Positions 19,278 through 26,890 of a DNA stretch of 64,000 bases are shown here, one piece after another (positions within the stretch are counted from its first letter, which is position 1; every line of letters begins with the position of its first letter). The notes beneath the pieces were generated by a model. The model did not search any database. It saw only the letters and a program-made list of their open reading frames with translations, and was not told the DNA's origin. This stretch comes from Methylobacterium hispanicum (GTDB taxonomy: Bacteria; Pseudomonadota; Alphaproteobacteria; Rhizobiales; Beijerinckiaceae), in the NCBI RefSeq assembly GCF_022179285.1, contig NZ_BPQO01000014.1, positions 96,868 through 160,867 on the forward strand, written 5' to 3'. A program made the translations under genes and the position numbers.

Positions 19278-20021
19278 CTAATCCTCCGGGGACTCCGCGA
19301 ACGGATTCTCCGCTCCGTCATCGGAGCCGTCCTCGCCCCCGCCCATCCGCTCCAGCACGGCGAGCGCCAGCGGCTTGGTGATGCGGCGCCCGCGCCCCAG
19401 CGCGTCGCGGTCGAGTTCGGCCACCACCTCGCGGGCGCGGCCGAGCGAGCGGTCGAGGCGCAGCGCCAGCGCGTCGATCACCCCGAGATCGACCACGAGC
19501 TGCCGGTCCACGAAGAGCTTGACGATGACGGCCCGCAGCAGGGCGTCGTCGGGAGCGAGGATCGCCGCGGAGGGCGCCAGCCGCAGGCGCGAGCGCAGGT
19601 CCGCGGTGGCGAGGCCGATGGCCTCGATGGGCTGCCCGCTCGTCAGCAGCACCGGCGCCCGGCGCTCGCGGGCGAGGTTGAGGAGGTGGAACAGGGCGGC
19701 CTCGTCGGCGCGCCCCGCCCGGTCGATGTCCTCGATCACCAGCGCGCCGTTCGAGACGAGATGGCCGACATCGGCCGCCCCGATGCCGGCGGCCGGCACG
19801 GTCCAGGCATGGGCCCGCGTCGCCCAGATCGAGGCGAGATGGCTCTTGCCGCTGCCCGCCGGACCGGTAAGGACCAGAACGGTGTCCGGCCAGTCCGGCC
19901 ACGCCTCGATCAGGGCGTAGGCGGCCTCGTTGGCGGGGCCGACCAGGAAGTCCTCGCGGCCGTAGCGGGGATCGAGCGGCAGGTCGAAGGTGAGCTGACG
20001 GGGCGGTGCGGTGTCGCGCAT
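19278..20021 (-). CDS. hdaA: DnaA-related regulator of replication initiation (HdaA/DnaA-like AAA+ protein)
   Basis: 247 residues, about half of DnaA. It starts with 'RQLTFDLPLDPRYGREDFLV', where the QLTFDL element is the expected beta-clamp-binding motif of Hda proteins. The Walker A loop GPAGSGKSH is near residue 54 and a short Walker B 'VIEDID' near 98. The AAA+ lid follows; there is no DnaA DNA-binding domain IV of full length. In Caulobacter HdaA with the clamp stimulates ATP hydrolysis by DnaA and prevents re-initiation. The position between ppk and a PerM-like exporter is usual for this order. Confidence 0.85.
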   Translation of the reverse strand: MRDTAPPRQLTFDLPLDPRYGREDFLVGPANEAAYALIEAWPDWPDTVLVLTGPAGSGKSHLASIWATRAHAWTVPAAGIGAADVGHLVSNGALVIEDIDRAGRADEAALFHLLNLARERRAPVLLTSGQPIEAIGLATADLRSRLRLAPSAAILAPDDALLRAVIVKLFVDRQLVVDLGVIDALALRLDRSLGRAREVVAELDRDALGRGRRITKPLALAVLERMGGGEDGSDDGAENPFAESPED

Positions 20022-20061
20022 GGGGCCGCTTATACACCCGGGAGCCGACGGCGCCCCACCG

Positions 20062-21159
20062 TCACGGCTCCCGCCGTCCGACCTCGATGAGCACCGGCGC
20101 CTCGGCATGGTAGAGCCGGCTCTGCAGGTATTGCCGCAGGCCGAAGCGCACCAGCACCCCGATCGAGGCCGCGACCGGCACGGCCAGCAGCAGGCCGAGG
20201 AAGCCGAAGAGCGAGCCGAAGGCCAGCAGCGCGAACATCAGCCAGACCGGGTGCAGGCCCACCGAATCGCCGACGAGCTTGGGCGAGATGATGTTGCCCT
20301 CCAGGAACTGACCGACGAGGAACACCCCCACGGTGAGCCCGAGATGCAGCCAGTCCGAGCCCGGCCAGAACTGCACCAGCGCGACGCCGACCGAGAGCAT
20401 GAACCCGGTGAGCGTGCCGACATACGGGATGAAGGTGAGGAAGCCCGAGATCAGCCCGATCAGCACGCCGAAATTCAGACCCACCAGCCAGAGCCCGACC
20501 GCGTAGAAGGTGCCGAGGATCAGGCAGACGAGCGTCTGGCCGCGCACGAAGCCGATGATGGCCCGGTCGATCTGGGTGGCGAGCCCGCGCACGGTGGTTC
20601 GGTGCCGGGGCGGCACCCAGCCGTCGATGGCCGCGACCATCCGGTCCCAGTCGACGAGGATGTAGAAGGCGACGACCGGCGTCACCACGAGGAGCGAGGC
20701 GATCGAGATCAGCGCCTGGCTGCCGGTCCAGAGGGATTTCAGGAAGGCGAGCAGCCACGTCACGCCCTGGCTCGCCAGCGTGCCGACCGAGGATTGCAGC
20801 TCGGCGATCGCGTCCGCACCGCCGAGTCGCTGGAGGAGCGGCCCGGCGCGCTCGGCGAGGATCCCCTGCAGCCGGGCGACCATCTGGGGCAGGCTCGCGA
20901 TCAGCGCGGCGACTTGGTTGGCGACGAGCGGCACGAGGAGGAGCAGGCTCACCACCAGCACCACGACGAAGAGTGCCAGGATGAGGAGGCTTGCGGCGAG
21001 CCGTCCGAGGCCGAGTCGCTCCAGCCGGTCGGCGAGCGGGTCGAGCAGGTAGGCCAGCGCGATGCCGGCCACGAAGGGCAGCATCACGTCGCGCAGCAGA
21101 TAGATGAGAAGGCTCAAGGCCACGAGCGACGCCAGCCCGATCACCGCCCGTGCGCGCAT
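20062..21159 (-). CDS. AI-2E/PerM family membrane transporter
   Basis: 365 residues with about eight membrane segments: two N-terminal helices (ASLVALSLLIYLL, MLPFVAGIALAYLLDPL), a pair near 70-90, and a cluster of four after residue 150, ending near 'GLLLAVPVAASIGVLVRFGL'. The family includes the E. coli autoinducer-2 exporter TqsA and PerM-like sodium/proton antiporters; the substrate here is unknown. ATG 21159 is preferred because AAGGAG lies six bases upstream; an in-frame ATG at 21180 is the alternative. It is divergent from purM. Confidence 0.88.
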   Translation of the reverse strand: MRARAVIGLASLVALSLLIYLLRDVMLPFVAGIALAYLLDPLADRLERLGLGRLAASLLILALFVVVLVVSLLLLVPLVANQVAALIASLPQMVARLQGILAERAGPLLQRLGGADAIAELQSSVGTLASQGVTWLLAFLKSLWTGSQALISIASLLVVTPVVAFYILVDWDRMVAAIDGWVPPRHRTTVRGLATQIDRAIIGFVRGQTLVCLILGTFYAVGLWLVGLNFGVLIGLISGFLTFIPYVGTLTGFMLSVGVALVQFWPGSDWLHLGLTVGVFLVGQFLEGNIISPKLVGDSVGLHPVWLMFALLAFGSLFGFLGLLLAVPVAASIGVLVRFGLRQYLQSRLYHAEAPVLIEVGRREP

Positions 21160-21217
21160 CGCCGGCTCCTTCTCGCTCATGCCCGGCCGGAGAGTGGGAA
21201 CGCCACCCCACACGGTC

Positions 21218-21250
21218 AAGGCTGCTTCAAGGCTGCTTCAAGGCTGCTGC
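21218..21250. repeat. Three tandem 11-base repeats in the perM-like/purM divergent promoter
   Basis: AAGGCTGCTTC is repeated at 21218 and 21229, with a third copy ending GC at 21240. The period of 11 places each copy on the same DNA face. It lies 100-132 bases before the purM ATG. Confidence 0.75.
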
Positions 21251-21349
21251 CCGGAGAGGTGGATGCCAGGGGAATCTCGACGGCGGCGGGTTCGACGGCG
21301 CGGCGCTTTGGGCTAAAGAGCCCGTGGACAGACGAGGATACGGGCGCCG

Positions 21350-22417
21350 ATGACGGCCGAGAACGAGAATGGGCTGACCTACGCGCAGGCCGGCGTCGAC
21401 ATCGACGCCGGCAACGCGCTGGTCGATGCGATCAAGCCGCTGGTGCGGGCCACGCGCCGGCCGGGCGCGGATGCGGAGATCGGCGGCTTCGGCGGCCTGT
21501 TCGACCTGAAGGCCGCGGGTTTCAAGGACCCGATCCTGGTGGCGGCCAACGACGGCGTCGGCACCAAGGTGAAGATCGCGGTCGAGACCAACCGCCACGC
21601 GACGATCGGCATCGACCTCGTGGCGATGTGCGTGAACGACCTCGTGGTGCAGGGCGCCGAGCCCCTGTTCTTCCTCGACTACTACGCCACCGGCAAACTC
21701 GTGCCGGGGGTCGGCGCCGACATCGTGCGGGGCATCGCCGAAGGGTGCCGGCAGGCGGGCTGCGCGCTGATCGGCGGCGAGACCGCCGAGATGCCGGGCC
21801 TCTACGACGGCCAGGACTACGACCTCGCGGGCTTCGCGGTGGGCGCGGCCGAGCGCGGCACGCTGCTGCCGAAGGCCGGCATCGCGGCGGGCGACCTCGT
21901 GCTCGGCCTGCCGTCCTCCGGCGTCCACTCGAACGGGTTCTCGCTGGTGCGCCGGATCGTCGCCCGCACGGGGCTCGGCTGGGACGCCCCCGCCCCGTTC
22001 GATCCCGCGCGCTCGCTCGGCGAGGCGCTGCTCGAGCCGACCCGGATCTACGTGAAGCCGCTGCTGGCGGCGCTCAAGGCCACCGACGGCATCAAGGCGC
22101 TCGCCCACATCACGGGCGGCGGCTTTCCCGACAACCTGCCCCGCGTGCTGCCGGACGACGTCGGCATCGCGGTCGATCTCGGCGCCGTGAGCGCGCCGCC
22201 AGTCTTCGGCTGGCTCGCCCGCGAGGGCGGCGTCGCCGAGGCCGAGATGCTGCGCACCTTCAACTGCGGCATCGGCATGGCCGTGGTGGTGGATGCCGCG
22301 AAGGCGGACGCGGTGATCGCCGCGCTCGAGGCGGCGGGCGAGGCGCCGGTGCGGCTCGGGCGGATCACCCCGCGCGGGGCGGAGCCCGTCACCTTCGACG
22401 GCACGCTCAAGCTGTGA
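21350..22417 (+). CDS. purM: Phosphoribosylformylglycinamidine cyclo-ligase
   Basis: Fifth step of purine synthesis: closes the imidazole ring to make AIR using ATP. 355 residues. 'YAQAGVDIDAGNALVDAIKP' at the N-terminus, 'LVAANDGVGTKVKIA' near 62, 'DLVVQGAEPLFFLDYYATGKL' and 'GETAEMPGLY' are family hallmarks. The C-terminal 'HITGGGFPDNLPRVLP' completes the active site. Its TGA overlaps the purN GTG in a GTGA junction, so purMN form a translationally coupled unit. ATG 21350 follows GGGCGCCG; the start fits the family N-terminus. Confidence 0.97.
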   Translation: MTAENENGLTYAQAGVDIDAGNALVDAIKPLVRATRRPGADAEIGGFGGLFDLKAAGFKDPILVAANDGVGTKVKIAVETNRHATIGIDLVAMCVNDLVVQGAEPLFFLDYYATGKLVPGVGADIVRGIAEGCRQAGCALIGGETAEMPGLYDGQDYDLAGFAVGAAERGTLLPKAGIAAGDLVLGLPSSGVHSNGFSLVRRIVARTGLGWDAPAPFDPARSLGEALLEPTRIYVKPLLAALKATDGIKALAHITGGGFPDNLPRVLPDDVGIAVDLGAVSAPPVFGWLAREGGVAEAEMLRTFNCGIGMAVVVDAAKADAVIAALEAAGEAPVRLGRITPRGAEPVTFDGTLKL

Positions 22418-23070
22418 GCACGGCGCACAAGACCCGCGTCGCGATCCTGATCTCGGGGCGCGGCTCGAACATGGTCTCGCTGATCGAGGCGGCGCGCGCG
22501 CCCGACTTCCCGGCCGAGATCGTGCTGGTGCTCTCGAACCGGCCGGACGCCGCCGGCCTCGCCCGCGCGGCGGAGGCCGGCATCGCCGTGAAGGCGATCG
22601 ACCACACGGCCTATCCGGACCGGGTGAGCTTCGACGCGGCGCTCGACGCGGAATTGCGCGCGGCGGGGATCGAGCTGGTCTGCCTCGCCGGCTTCATGCG
22701 GATCTTCACCCCCGGCTTCGTCGAGGGCTGGGCGGGGCGGATGCTCAACATCCACCCCTCGCTGCTGCCGCTGTTCAAGGGCACGCACACCCACGAGCGG
22801 GCGCTGCAGGCGGGCGTGCGCCTGCACGGCTGCACGGTGCACTACGTGGTGCCGGAGCTCGATGCCGGCCCGATCGTGGCGCAGGCGGCGGTGCCGGTGC
22901 GGGCGGGCGAGGACGCCGATAGCCTCGCGGCCCGGGTGATCGTGCAGGAGCACCGGCTCTATCCCGCGGCGCTCGCCCTGGTGGCGGGCGGCCGGGCGCG
23001 CCTCGATGGCGACCGGGTAATCTTCTCAGTGGATGCCGGCCGGGCGGACGGCGCCCTCCTGAGCCTGTAA
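22414..23070 (+). CDS. purN: Phosphoribosylglycinamide formyltransferase
   Basis: Third step of purine synthesis, transferring formyl from 10-formyl-THF to GAR. 218 residues. 'VAILISGRGSNMVSLIEA' near residue 10 binds the GAR phosphate. 'LAGFMRIFTPGFVEGW' and 'MLNIHPSLLPLFKGTHTHERAL' contain the catalytic asparagine and histidine, and 'HYVVPELDAGPIVAQA' has the catalytic aspartate. It starts with GTG overlapping the purM stop by 4 bases. A palindromic repeat directly follows the TAA. Confidence 0.96.
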   Translation: MSTAHKTRVAILISGRGSNMVSLIEAARAPDFPAEIVLVLSNRPDAAGLARAAEAGIAVKAIDHTAYPDRVSFDAALDAELRAAGIELVCLAGFMRIFTPGFVEGWAGRMLNIHPSLLPLFKGTHTHERALQAGVRLHGCTVHYVVPELDAGPIVAQAAVPVRAGEDADSLAARVIVQEHRLYPAALALVAGGRARLDGDRVIFSVDAGRADGALLSL

Positions 23071-23124
23071 CGGGATCCCGAAGGGCCAGGGCCCTTCGGC
23101 GGGGATCGGGGCGCGGAGCCCCGA
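23071..23124. repeat. Palindromic repeat / terminator after purN
   Basis: GAAGGGCCAGGGCCCTTC is a perfect stem, followed by a second palindrome GGGGCGCGGAGCCCC. The same double-palindrome occurs at 56346-56400 with small changes, defining a dispersed repeat family that can also act as a terminator between purN and 23135-23497. Confidence 0.6.
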
Positions 23125-23134
23125 CATCGATCCC

Positions 23135-23497
23135 TCAGACCGGGCGCTGCAGCTTGCAGGCGTCGAGCGCGCCGAGCGCCTTGGCGCGGGCGGAATCGTT
23201 GAAGTAGCCGGTGGTGCGGTAGGACTCGATCTCGGCCTCGTCGAGGCTGCGCAGGGTGCGGCTCGCGTAGCAGCCGCAGGGGCGCTCGAGCGAGGCCTCG
23301 GAGGCGCTGGTCATGCGGGCCTGGACGACCGCGCAGGCGCGGCGAACGCGGGCCTCGAGGTTGGCCTTCGGCGCGGTGCGCAGCGCCGGGTCGGGCTGGT
23401 ACTGCTCGAAGGGCGCCGAGGAGCCGCCGGCGAGGGCCGCGGTGGCGCCGAGCGCCAGGAGGCCGGCAGCGAGCGTGAGGGACAGGCGGCGGATCAT
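23135..23497 (-). CDS. Small exported protein of unknown function
   Basis: 120 residues. Signal peptide at 1-23: 'RRLSLTLAAGLLALGATAALA', with an A-x-A cleavage site. The mature part has four cysteines, including the CGC pair in 'ERPCGCYASRTLRSLDEAE' and 'RRACAVVQ' and 'LDACKLQ', suggesting disulfides in the periplasm. No known domain is recognised. It stands alone between two opposite-facing neighbours, 175 bases from ndk. Confidence 0.75.
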   Translation of the reverse strand: MIRRLSLTLAAGLLALGATAALAGGSSAPFEQYQPDPALRTAPKANLEARVRRACAVVQARMTSASEASLERPCGCYASRTLRSLDEAEIESYRTTGYFNDSARAKALGALDACKLQRPV

Positions 23498-23672
23498 GGA
23501 GAACGTCCAGAGGCGGGTAAGCTTGACCGTGTCCTTGGACGCCTCGCCGGACTCATCGTCAATGGCGGCGCCGCCACACCGGCGGCCATTCGGTCGGGCA
23601 AGGCCGGCCGCGGAGGAATAGGCCGCCGGTGTAGCCCGGCGGCCCGAGATCCGGCCGTGCGGAGCCCGCGGC

Positions 23673-24095
23673 TCAGCCGACGATGTCGCCGTCCTGGAAG
23701 AACTGGGCGATCTCGGCCTTGGCGTTCTCGGCGCTGTCCGAGCCGTGCACGGTGTTCTCGCCGACCGACTCGGCGAAGAGCTTGCGGATGGTGCCGTCGG
23801 CGGCCTGCGCCGGGTTGGTCGCGCCCATCACTTCACGGTACTTGGCGACCGCGTTCTCGCCCTCGAGGACCTGCACCACGACGGGGCCGGAGGTCATGAA
23901 CTCCACGAGCTCGCCGAAGAACGGGCGCTCCTTGTGGATCTCGTAGAACGTCTCCGCCTGCTGGCGGCTCATCTGGATGCGGCGCTGGCCGACGATCCGC
24001 AGGCCGGCCTTCTCGATCACGGCGTTGACGGCGCCGGTCAGGTTGCGCCGCGTGGCGTCGGGCTTCAGGATGGAGAAGGTGCGCTCGGTGGCCAT
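23673..24095 (-). CDS. ndk: Nucleoside diphosphate kinase
   Basis: Equalises nucleoside triphosphate pools by phosphate transfer via a histidine. 140 residues, standard length. 'ERTFSILKPDATRRNLTGAV' at the N-terminus, 'VMGATNPAQAADGTIRKLF' in the nucleotide site, and the catalytic histidine in 'NTVHGSDSAENA' near residue 117 are all present. The start at ATG 24095 is the only sensible one. It is monocistronic on the minus strand. Confidence 0.97.
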   Translation of the reverse strand: MATERTFSILKPDATRRNLTGAVNAVIEKAGLRIVGQRRIQMSRQQAETFYEIHKERPFFGELVEFMTSGPVVVQVLEGENAVAKYREVMGATNPAQAADGTIRKLFAESVGENTVHGSDSAENAKAEIAQFFQDGDIVG

Positions 24096-24333
24096 GCTGG
24101 CGGTGTCCGTGTTTTCGAGGAAAGGGTTCGGCGGCTGATCCGTCGCGCGGAAGCCGCTGCGCCGCCGGGCTTATAGCGGGCCGCCCCACCCCTCTCAACC
24201 CGAGCGCGCGCAAGCGCGGCCATGGCTTCGCTGCAACAGGGTCGAAAAATCGCCCGAATGCGACCGCGTAATCGCTTGCAGACGTACCTCCCGCCCACGG
24301 CGCCCCCGCGCGCCAAGCCACGGAGACTTCCGC

Positions 24334-24858
24334 ATGCGCCTCGCTCTCGGCACCACCGCCCTCCTGCTCGCCGGCCTCGGCACCGCCTCGGCGGAGGCGC
24401 CCAAGGATCCCAGCGGCACCTGGCTCACCGGTGACGGCCGCGCCAAGATCCGCATCGACCGCTGCGGCCCGGGCCAGAGCCTCGTCTGCGGCAAGGTGGT
24501 GTGGCTGAAGGTGCCGACCACCGAGGCGGGCAGCCCCCGCACCGATCTGAAGAATCCAGACCCGAAGAAGCGGGCCCGGCCGGTGATCGGCCTGCAGCTC
24601 ATCGAGGGCCTGAAGCCGGACGAGGAGAAGTTCTCGGGCGAGCTCTACAACATCGAGGAGGGCAAGACCTATCAGGTCAGCCTGGAGCGCGAGAGCGCGC
24701 AGGAGCTCTCGGTCTCGGGCTGCCTGCTCAAGATCCTGTGCGGCTCGCAGACCTGGACGCGCGTGCCGGACGTGAACCAGCAGGCGGCGGTCGTCCCGCC
24801 CGAGGCGCCGGCCCCGAAGCCGGCCAAGCCCGCCGCGAAGGCGCCGAAGCCCGAGTAG
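24334..24858 (+). CDS. Exported DUF2147-type protein
   Basis: 174 residues. A signal peptide (RLALGTTALLLAGLGTASA, cleavage near residue 20) precedes a domain starting 'DPSGTWLTGDGRAKIRIDRC', the usual opening of DUF2147. It continues with 'LVCGKVVWLKVP' and the ending 'LSVSGCLLKILCGSQTWTRV'. Four cysteines could pair in the periplasm. The last 30 residues are a proline/alanine/lysine tail. The function of the family is unknown. An ATG with ACGGAGAC upstream supports the start. Confidence 0.8.
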   Translation: MRLALGTTALLLAGLGTASAEAPKDPSGTWLTGDGRAKIRIDRCGPGQSLVCGKVVWLKVPTTEAGSPRTDLKNPDPKKRARPVIGLQLIEGLKPDEEKFSGELYNIEEGKTYQVSLERESAQELSVSGCLLKILCGSQTWTRVPDVNQQAAVVPPEAPAPKPAKPAAKAPKPE

Positions 24859-24881
24859 GCCCCTCCCCGCGGACGGCCGCC

Positions 24882-25517
24882 TCAGATCGCGGCGAGCCCG
24901 CGCTGCACGGCGGGGCGGGCTAGCACGGTGTCGAGCCAGCGGCGGACGTTCGCGAAGCCCGAGAGGTCGATGCCCTGCTTGCCGTGGAACTTCGCCCAGG
25001 TGAGGGTGGCCACGTCGGCGATCGAGTAGGCGCCCGCGATGTACTCGCTTTTGGCGAGCTGTCCGTCGAGGACGCCGTAGAGGCGCCTGGCCTCCGCCTC
25101 GAACCGGTCGATCGCGTAGGGGATCTTCTCCTGCGCGTAGATCTTGAAATGGTGGGTCTGGCCCAGCATCGGCCCGAAGCCTCCGACCTGCCAGAACAGC
25201 CACTGATCGACCGCCACCCGCGCCCGCTCGTCCTTCGGGTAGAGGCAACCGGTCTTGCGGCCGAGATATTGCAGGATGGCGCCGGACTCGAACACCGTGA
25301 TCGGCTCACCCCCGGGCCCGTCCGGGTCCACGATCGCCGGGATCTTGTTGTTGGGCGAGATCTTCAGGAACTCGGGCGCCATCTGCTCGCCCTTGCCGAT
25401 ATTGACCGGGATCACGCGGTAGGGCAGCCCGCACTCCTCCAGCATGATCGGGATCTTCCAGCCGTTCGGCGTGCTCCAAGTGTGGAGGTCGATGGGCTTG
25501 CCCTGGGCGGCGGCCAT
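24882..25517 (-). CDS. Glutathione S-transferase (YghU/YfcG-like, Nu class)
   Basis: 211 residues. The thioredoxin-like N-terminal domain begins 'IDLHTWSTPNGWKIPIMLEE', and the TPNG segment is the Nu-class signature that binds glutathione disulfide. 'SPNNKIPAIVDP' holds the cis-proline, and 'FESGAILQYLGRKTG' holds the E-S pair that fixes glutathione. The helical C-terminal domain ends normally. Likely a disulfide-bond reductase or peroxidase of the cytosol. The start at ATG 25517 is used because upstream codons are unlike the family. It is convergent with the DUF2147 gene, only 23 bases apart. Confidence 0.88.
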   Translation of the reverse strand: MAAAQGKPIDLHTWSTPNGWKIPIMLEECGLPYRVIPVNIGKGEQMAPEFLKISPNNKIPAIVDPDGPGGEPITVFESGAILQYLGRKTGCLYPKDERARVAVDQWLFWQVGGFGPMLGQTHHFKIYAQEKIPYAIDRFEAEARRLYGVLDGQLAKSEYIAGAYSIADVATLTWAKFHGKQGIDLSGFANVRRWLDTVLARPAVQRGLAAI

Positions 25518-25826
25518 GGCGCGATGCTCCGGCTCGGTCTCGCCGGGCGCGGACGCCGGGCGAGCCTGTGAGGTTAAGGACGACGCCGTCGTCCGCAAGT
25601 CCGATCTGCCGGCCGGCGAGGCACCGTCCGCTACGGCCTAGCTAGCGCGGATCCTCCACCGCGCTCAAGCGTGTCCCGCTCCCGCAGGCCGCGAGACGGC
25701 GGCGCGTCTCCGTCAAGCGATGCCGGGGGCGCGCTCGTCCGGGGCCTTGCCCTGCCGACCGATTGGGTCTGAAATCCCATGGCCCGCCGCGGGCCGACTC
25801 GCGGTCGAACCTCCGGATCCGCTACG

Positions 25827-26114
25827 ATGCTCCACCGCCTCCTCGTCGGCACTGCGCTCGCCCTGCCGCTCCTCGCCGCCGCGCCCCTCCCGGCCCAGGC
25901 GGCGCCGAAGGAGGCCGCCGAGACCGCCAAGCTCGAGACCGCCAAGCCCGCGAAGGAGCCGAGCGCCGGCCAGAGCGCGGCGCGCGCCCGGCAGAAGCAG
26001 TGCGGGACCGAGTGGCGCGCGCTCACCGATGCGCAGAAGGCCACGCAGGGGCCGAAATGGCCTCAGTTCTGGAGCAAGTGCAACAAGCGCCTGAAAGGCA
26101 ACGACAAAGCCTGA
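25827..26114 (+). CDS. Small exported protein with a PsiF-like repeat
   Basis: 95 residues. A signal peptide at 1-26 ends with PAQAAP. A charged, alanine/lysine-rich linker follows. Then comes one copy of a short domain 'ARARQKQCGTEWRALTDAQK' plus 'WPQFWSKCNKRLK', with two cysteines spaced as in PsiF-type repeats found in many Rhizobiales small proteins. The periplasmic role is unknown. ATG 25827 starts directly at the signal peptide; a longer in-frame start at 25779 would bury it. Confidence 0.72.
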   Translation: MLHRLLVGTALALPLLAAAPLPAQAAPKEAAETAKLETAKPAKEPSAGQSAARARQKQCGTEWRALTDAQKATQGPKWPQFWSKCNKRLKGNDKA

Positions 26115-26182
26115 GGCGATCAGCAACCGGGAGCCGACCCGCGGGTTCTGATCCGCGGGCGGTCGATGGCACGCGGGGTGCG

Positions 26183-26605
26183 ATGAACGAGCGGCAGGCA
26201 CTTCAGCGCGTGGTCGCGGCCGGCGCGGTGATCCCGTTCGCCGCCGGCCTCTACGGGGTGCTGTTCGGCGTGAACGGGCTCTCGTCCGGCGTCGAGAGCG
26301 TCTCGACGGACAGCCATTTCCGCTACCTCTCGGGTTTGCTCGCCGGCATCGGCATCCTGTTCTGGACCTGCGTGCCGGACATCGAGGCCAAGGGGCGCCT
26401 GTTCCGCTTCCTCACCCTCGTGGTGGGTCTGGGGGGCCTCGCGCGCCTGCTTGGGCTCTATCTCACCGGCATCCCGTCGCTGACCATGCTGGGCGCGCTC
26501 GGCGTGGAACTGGTCGTCACGCCGCTGCTCTGCCTCTGGCAGATGCGCGTGGCGACGAAGGCCCGGGACGCCGCCGCGTTGCCGGATCCCGGCGCCGATG
26601 TCTGA
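26183..26605 (+). CDS. DUF4345-type integral membrane protein
   Basis: 140 residues with four hydrophobic segments (about 12-30, 48-66, 75-95, 102-120). It includes the family-like stretch 'LYGVLFGVNGLSSGVESVSTD' and 'DSHFRYLSGLLAGIGILFW'. The function of the family is unknown. Its TGA overlaps a tiny frame that leads into the DUF1656/HlyD pair, so it may be co-transcribed with them. Confidence 0.75.
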   Translation: MNERQALQRVVAAGAVIPFAAGLYGVLFGVNGLSSGVESVSTDSHFRYLSGLLAGIGILFWTCVPDIEAKGRLFRFLTLVVGLGGLARLLGLYLTGIPSLTMLGALGVELVVTPLLCLWQMRVATKARDAAALPDPGADV

Positions 26606-26693
26606 GGCCAGCGGCGCCGTGCCCGACCGGCTGATCGGCCGGTACCGCCGCCTCCTGCGGCATCTGGCCGTCGGGCCTTTCCGAGGGAGCTGA
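26598..26693 (+). CDS. Possible 31-residue peptide between DUF4345 and DUF1656 genes
   Basis: An ATG at 26598 overlaps the stop of the DUF4345 gene, and the frame ends at 26693, three bases before the DUF1656 ATG. The product is basic (RLIGRYRRLLRHL). The FUSC transporter that normally precedes DUF1656 is absent here, so this could be a coupling peptide or the vestige of a deleted FUSC gene. The overlap arrangement is seen; everything else is conjecture. Confidence 0.3.
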   Translation: MSEASGAVPDRLIGRYRRLLRHLAVGPFRGS

Positions 26694-26695
26694 GA

Positions 26696-26890
26696 ATGCG
26701 CACGGACCTTCAGATCGGAGGGGTCCTGATATCTCCCTTCGTCGCCTACGCGCTCGGCGCCTTCGCGATCCTCGTCCTCTTGCGCACGCTCTTCGCGCGG
26801 GTCCCCCTCGGCCGCTACGTGGCGAACCCGCCGCTGACGGAGGCCGGGATCTACGTCTGCATTCTCGCCCTGCTGGTGGTTCTGATCTGA
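26696..26890 (+). CDS. DUF1656 small membrane protein of an efflux system
   Basis: 64 residues with two membrane helices (about 12-32 and 47-63), the AaeX/YtcA-like partner found beside HlyD-type adaptors and FUSC transporters. GGGAG six bases upstream of the ATG is a good ribosome site. Its TGA overlaps the adaptor's ATG by one base. Known systems export aromatic carboxylic acids; the gene for the FUSC channel is not in this window. Confidence 0.85.
   Translation: MRTDLQIGGVLISPFVAYALGAFAILVLLRTLFARVPLGRYVANPPLTEAGIYVCILALLVVLI

Noticed and set aside
21218..21250. Tandem repeat considered as a CRISPR or VNTR locus
   Set aside because: Units are contiguous and only 11 bases, without spacers; treated as a possible operator instead. 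No CRISPR array occurs in the window.
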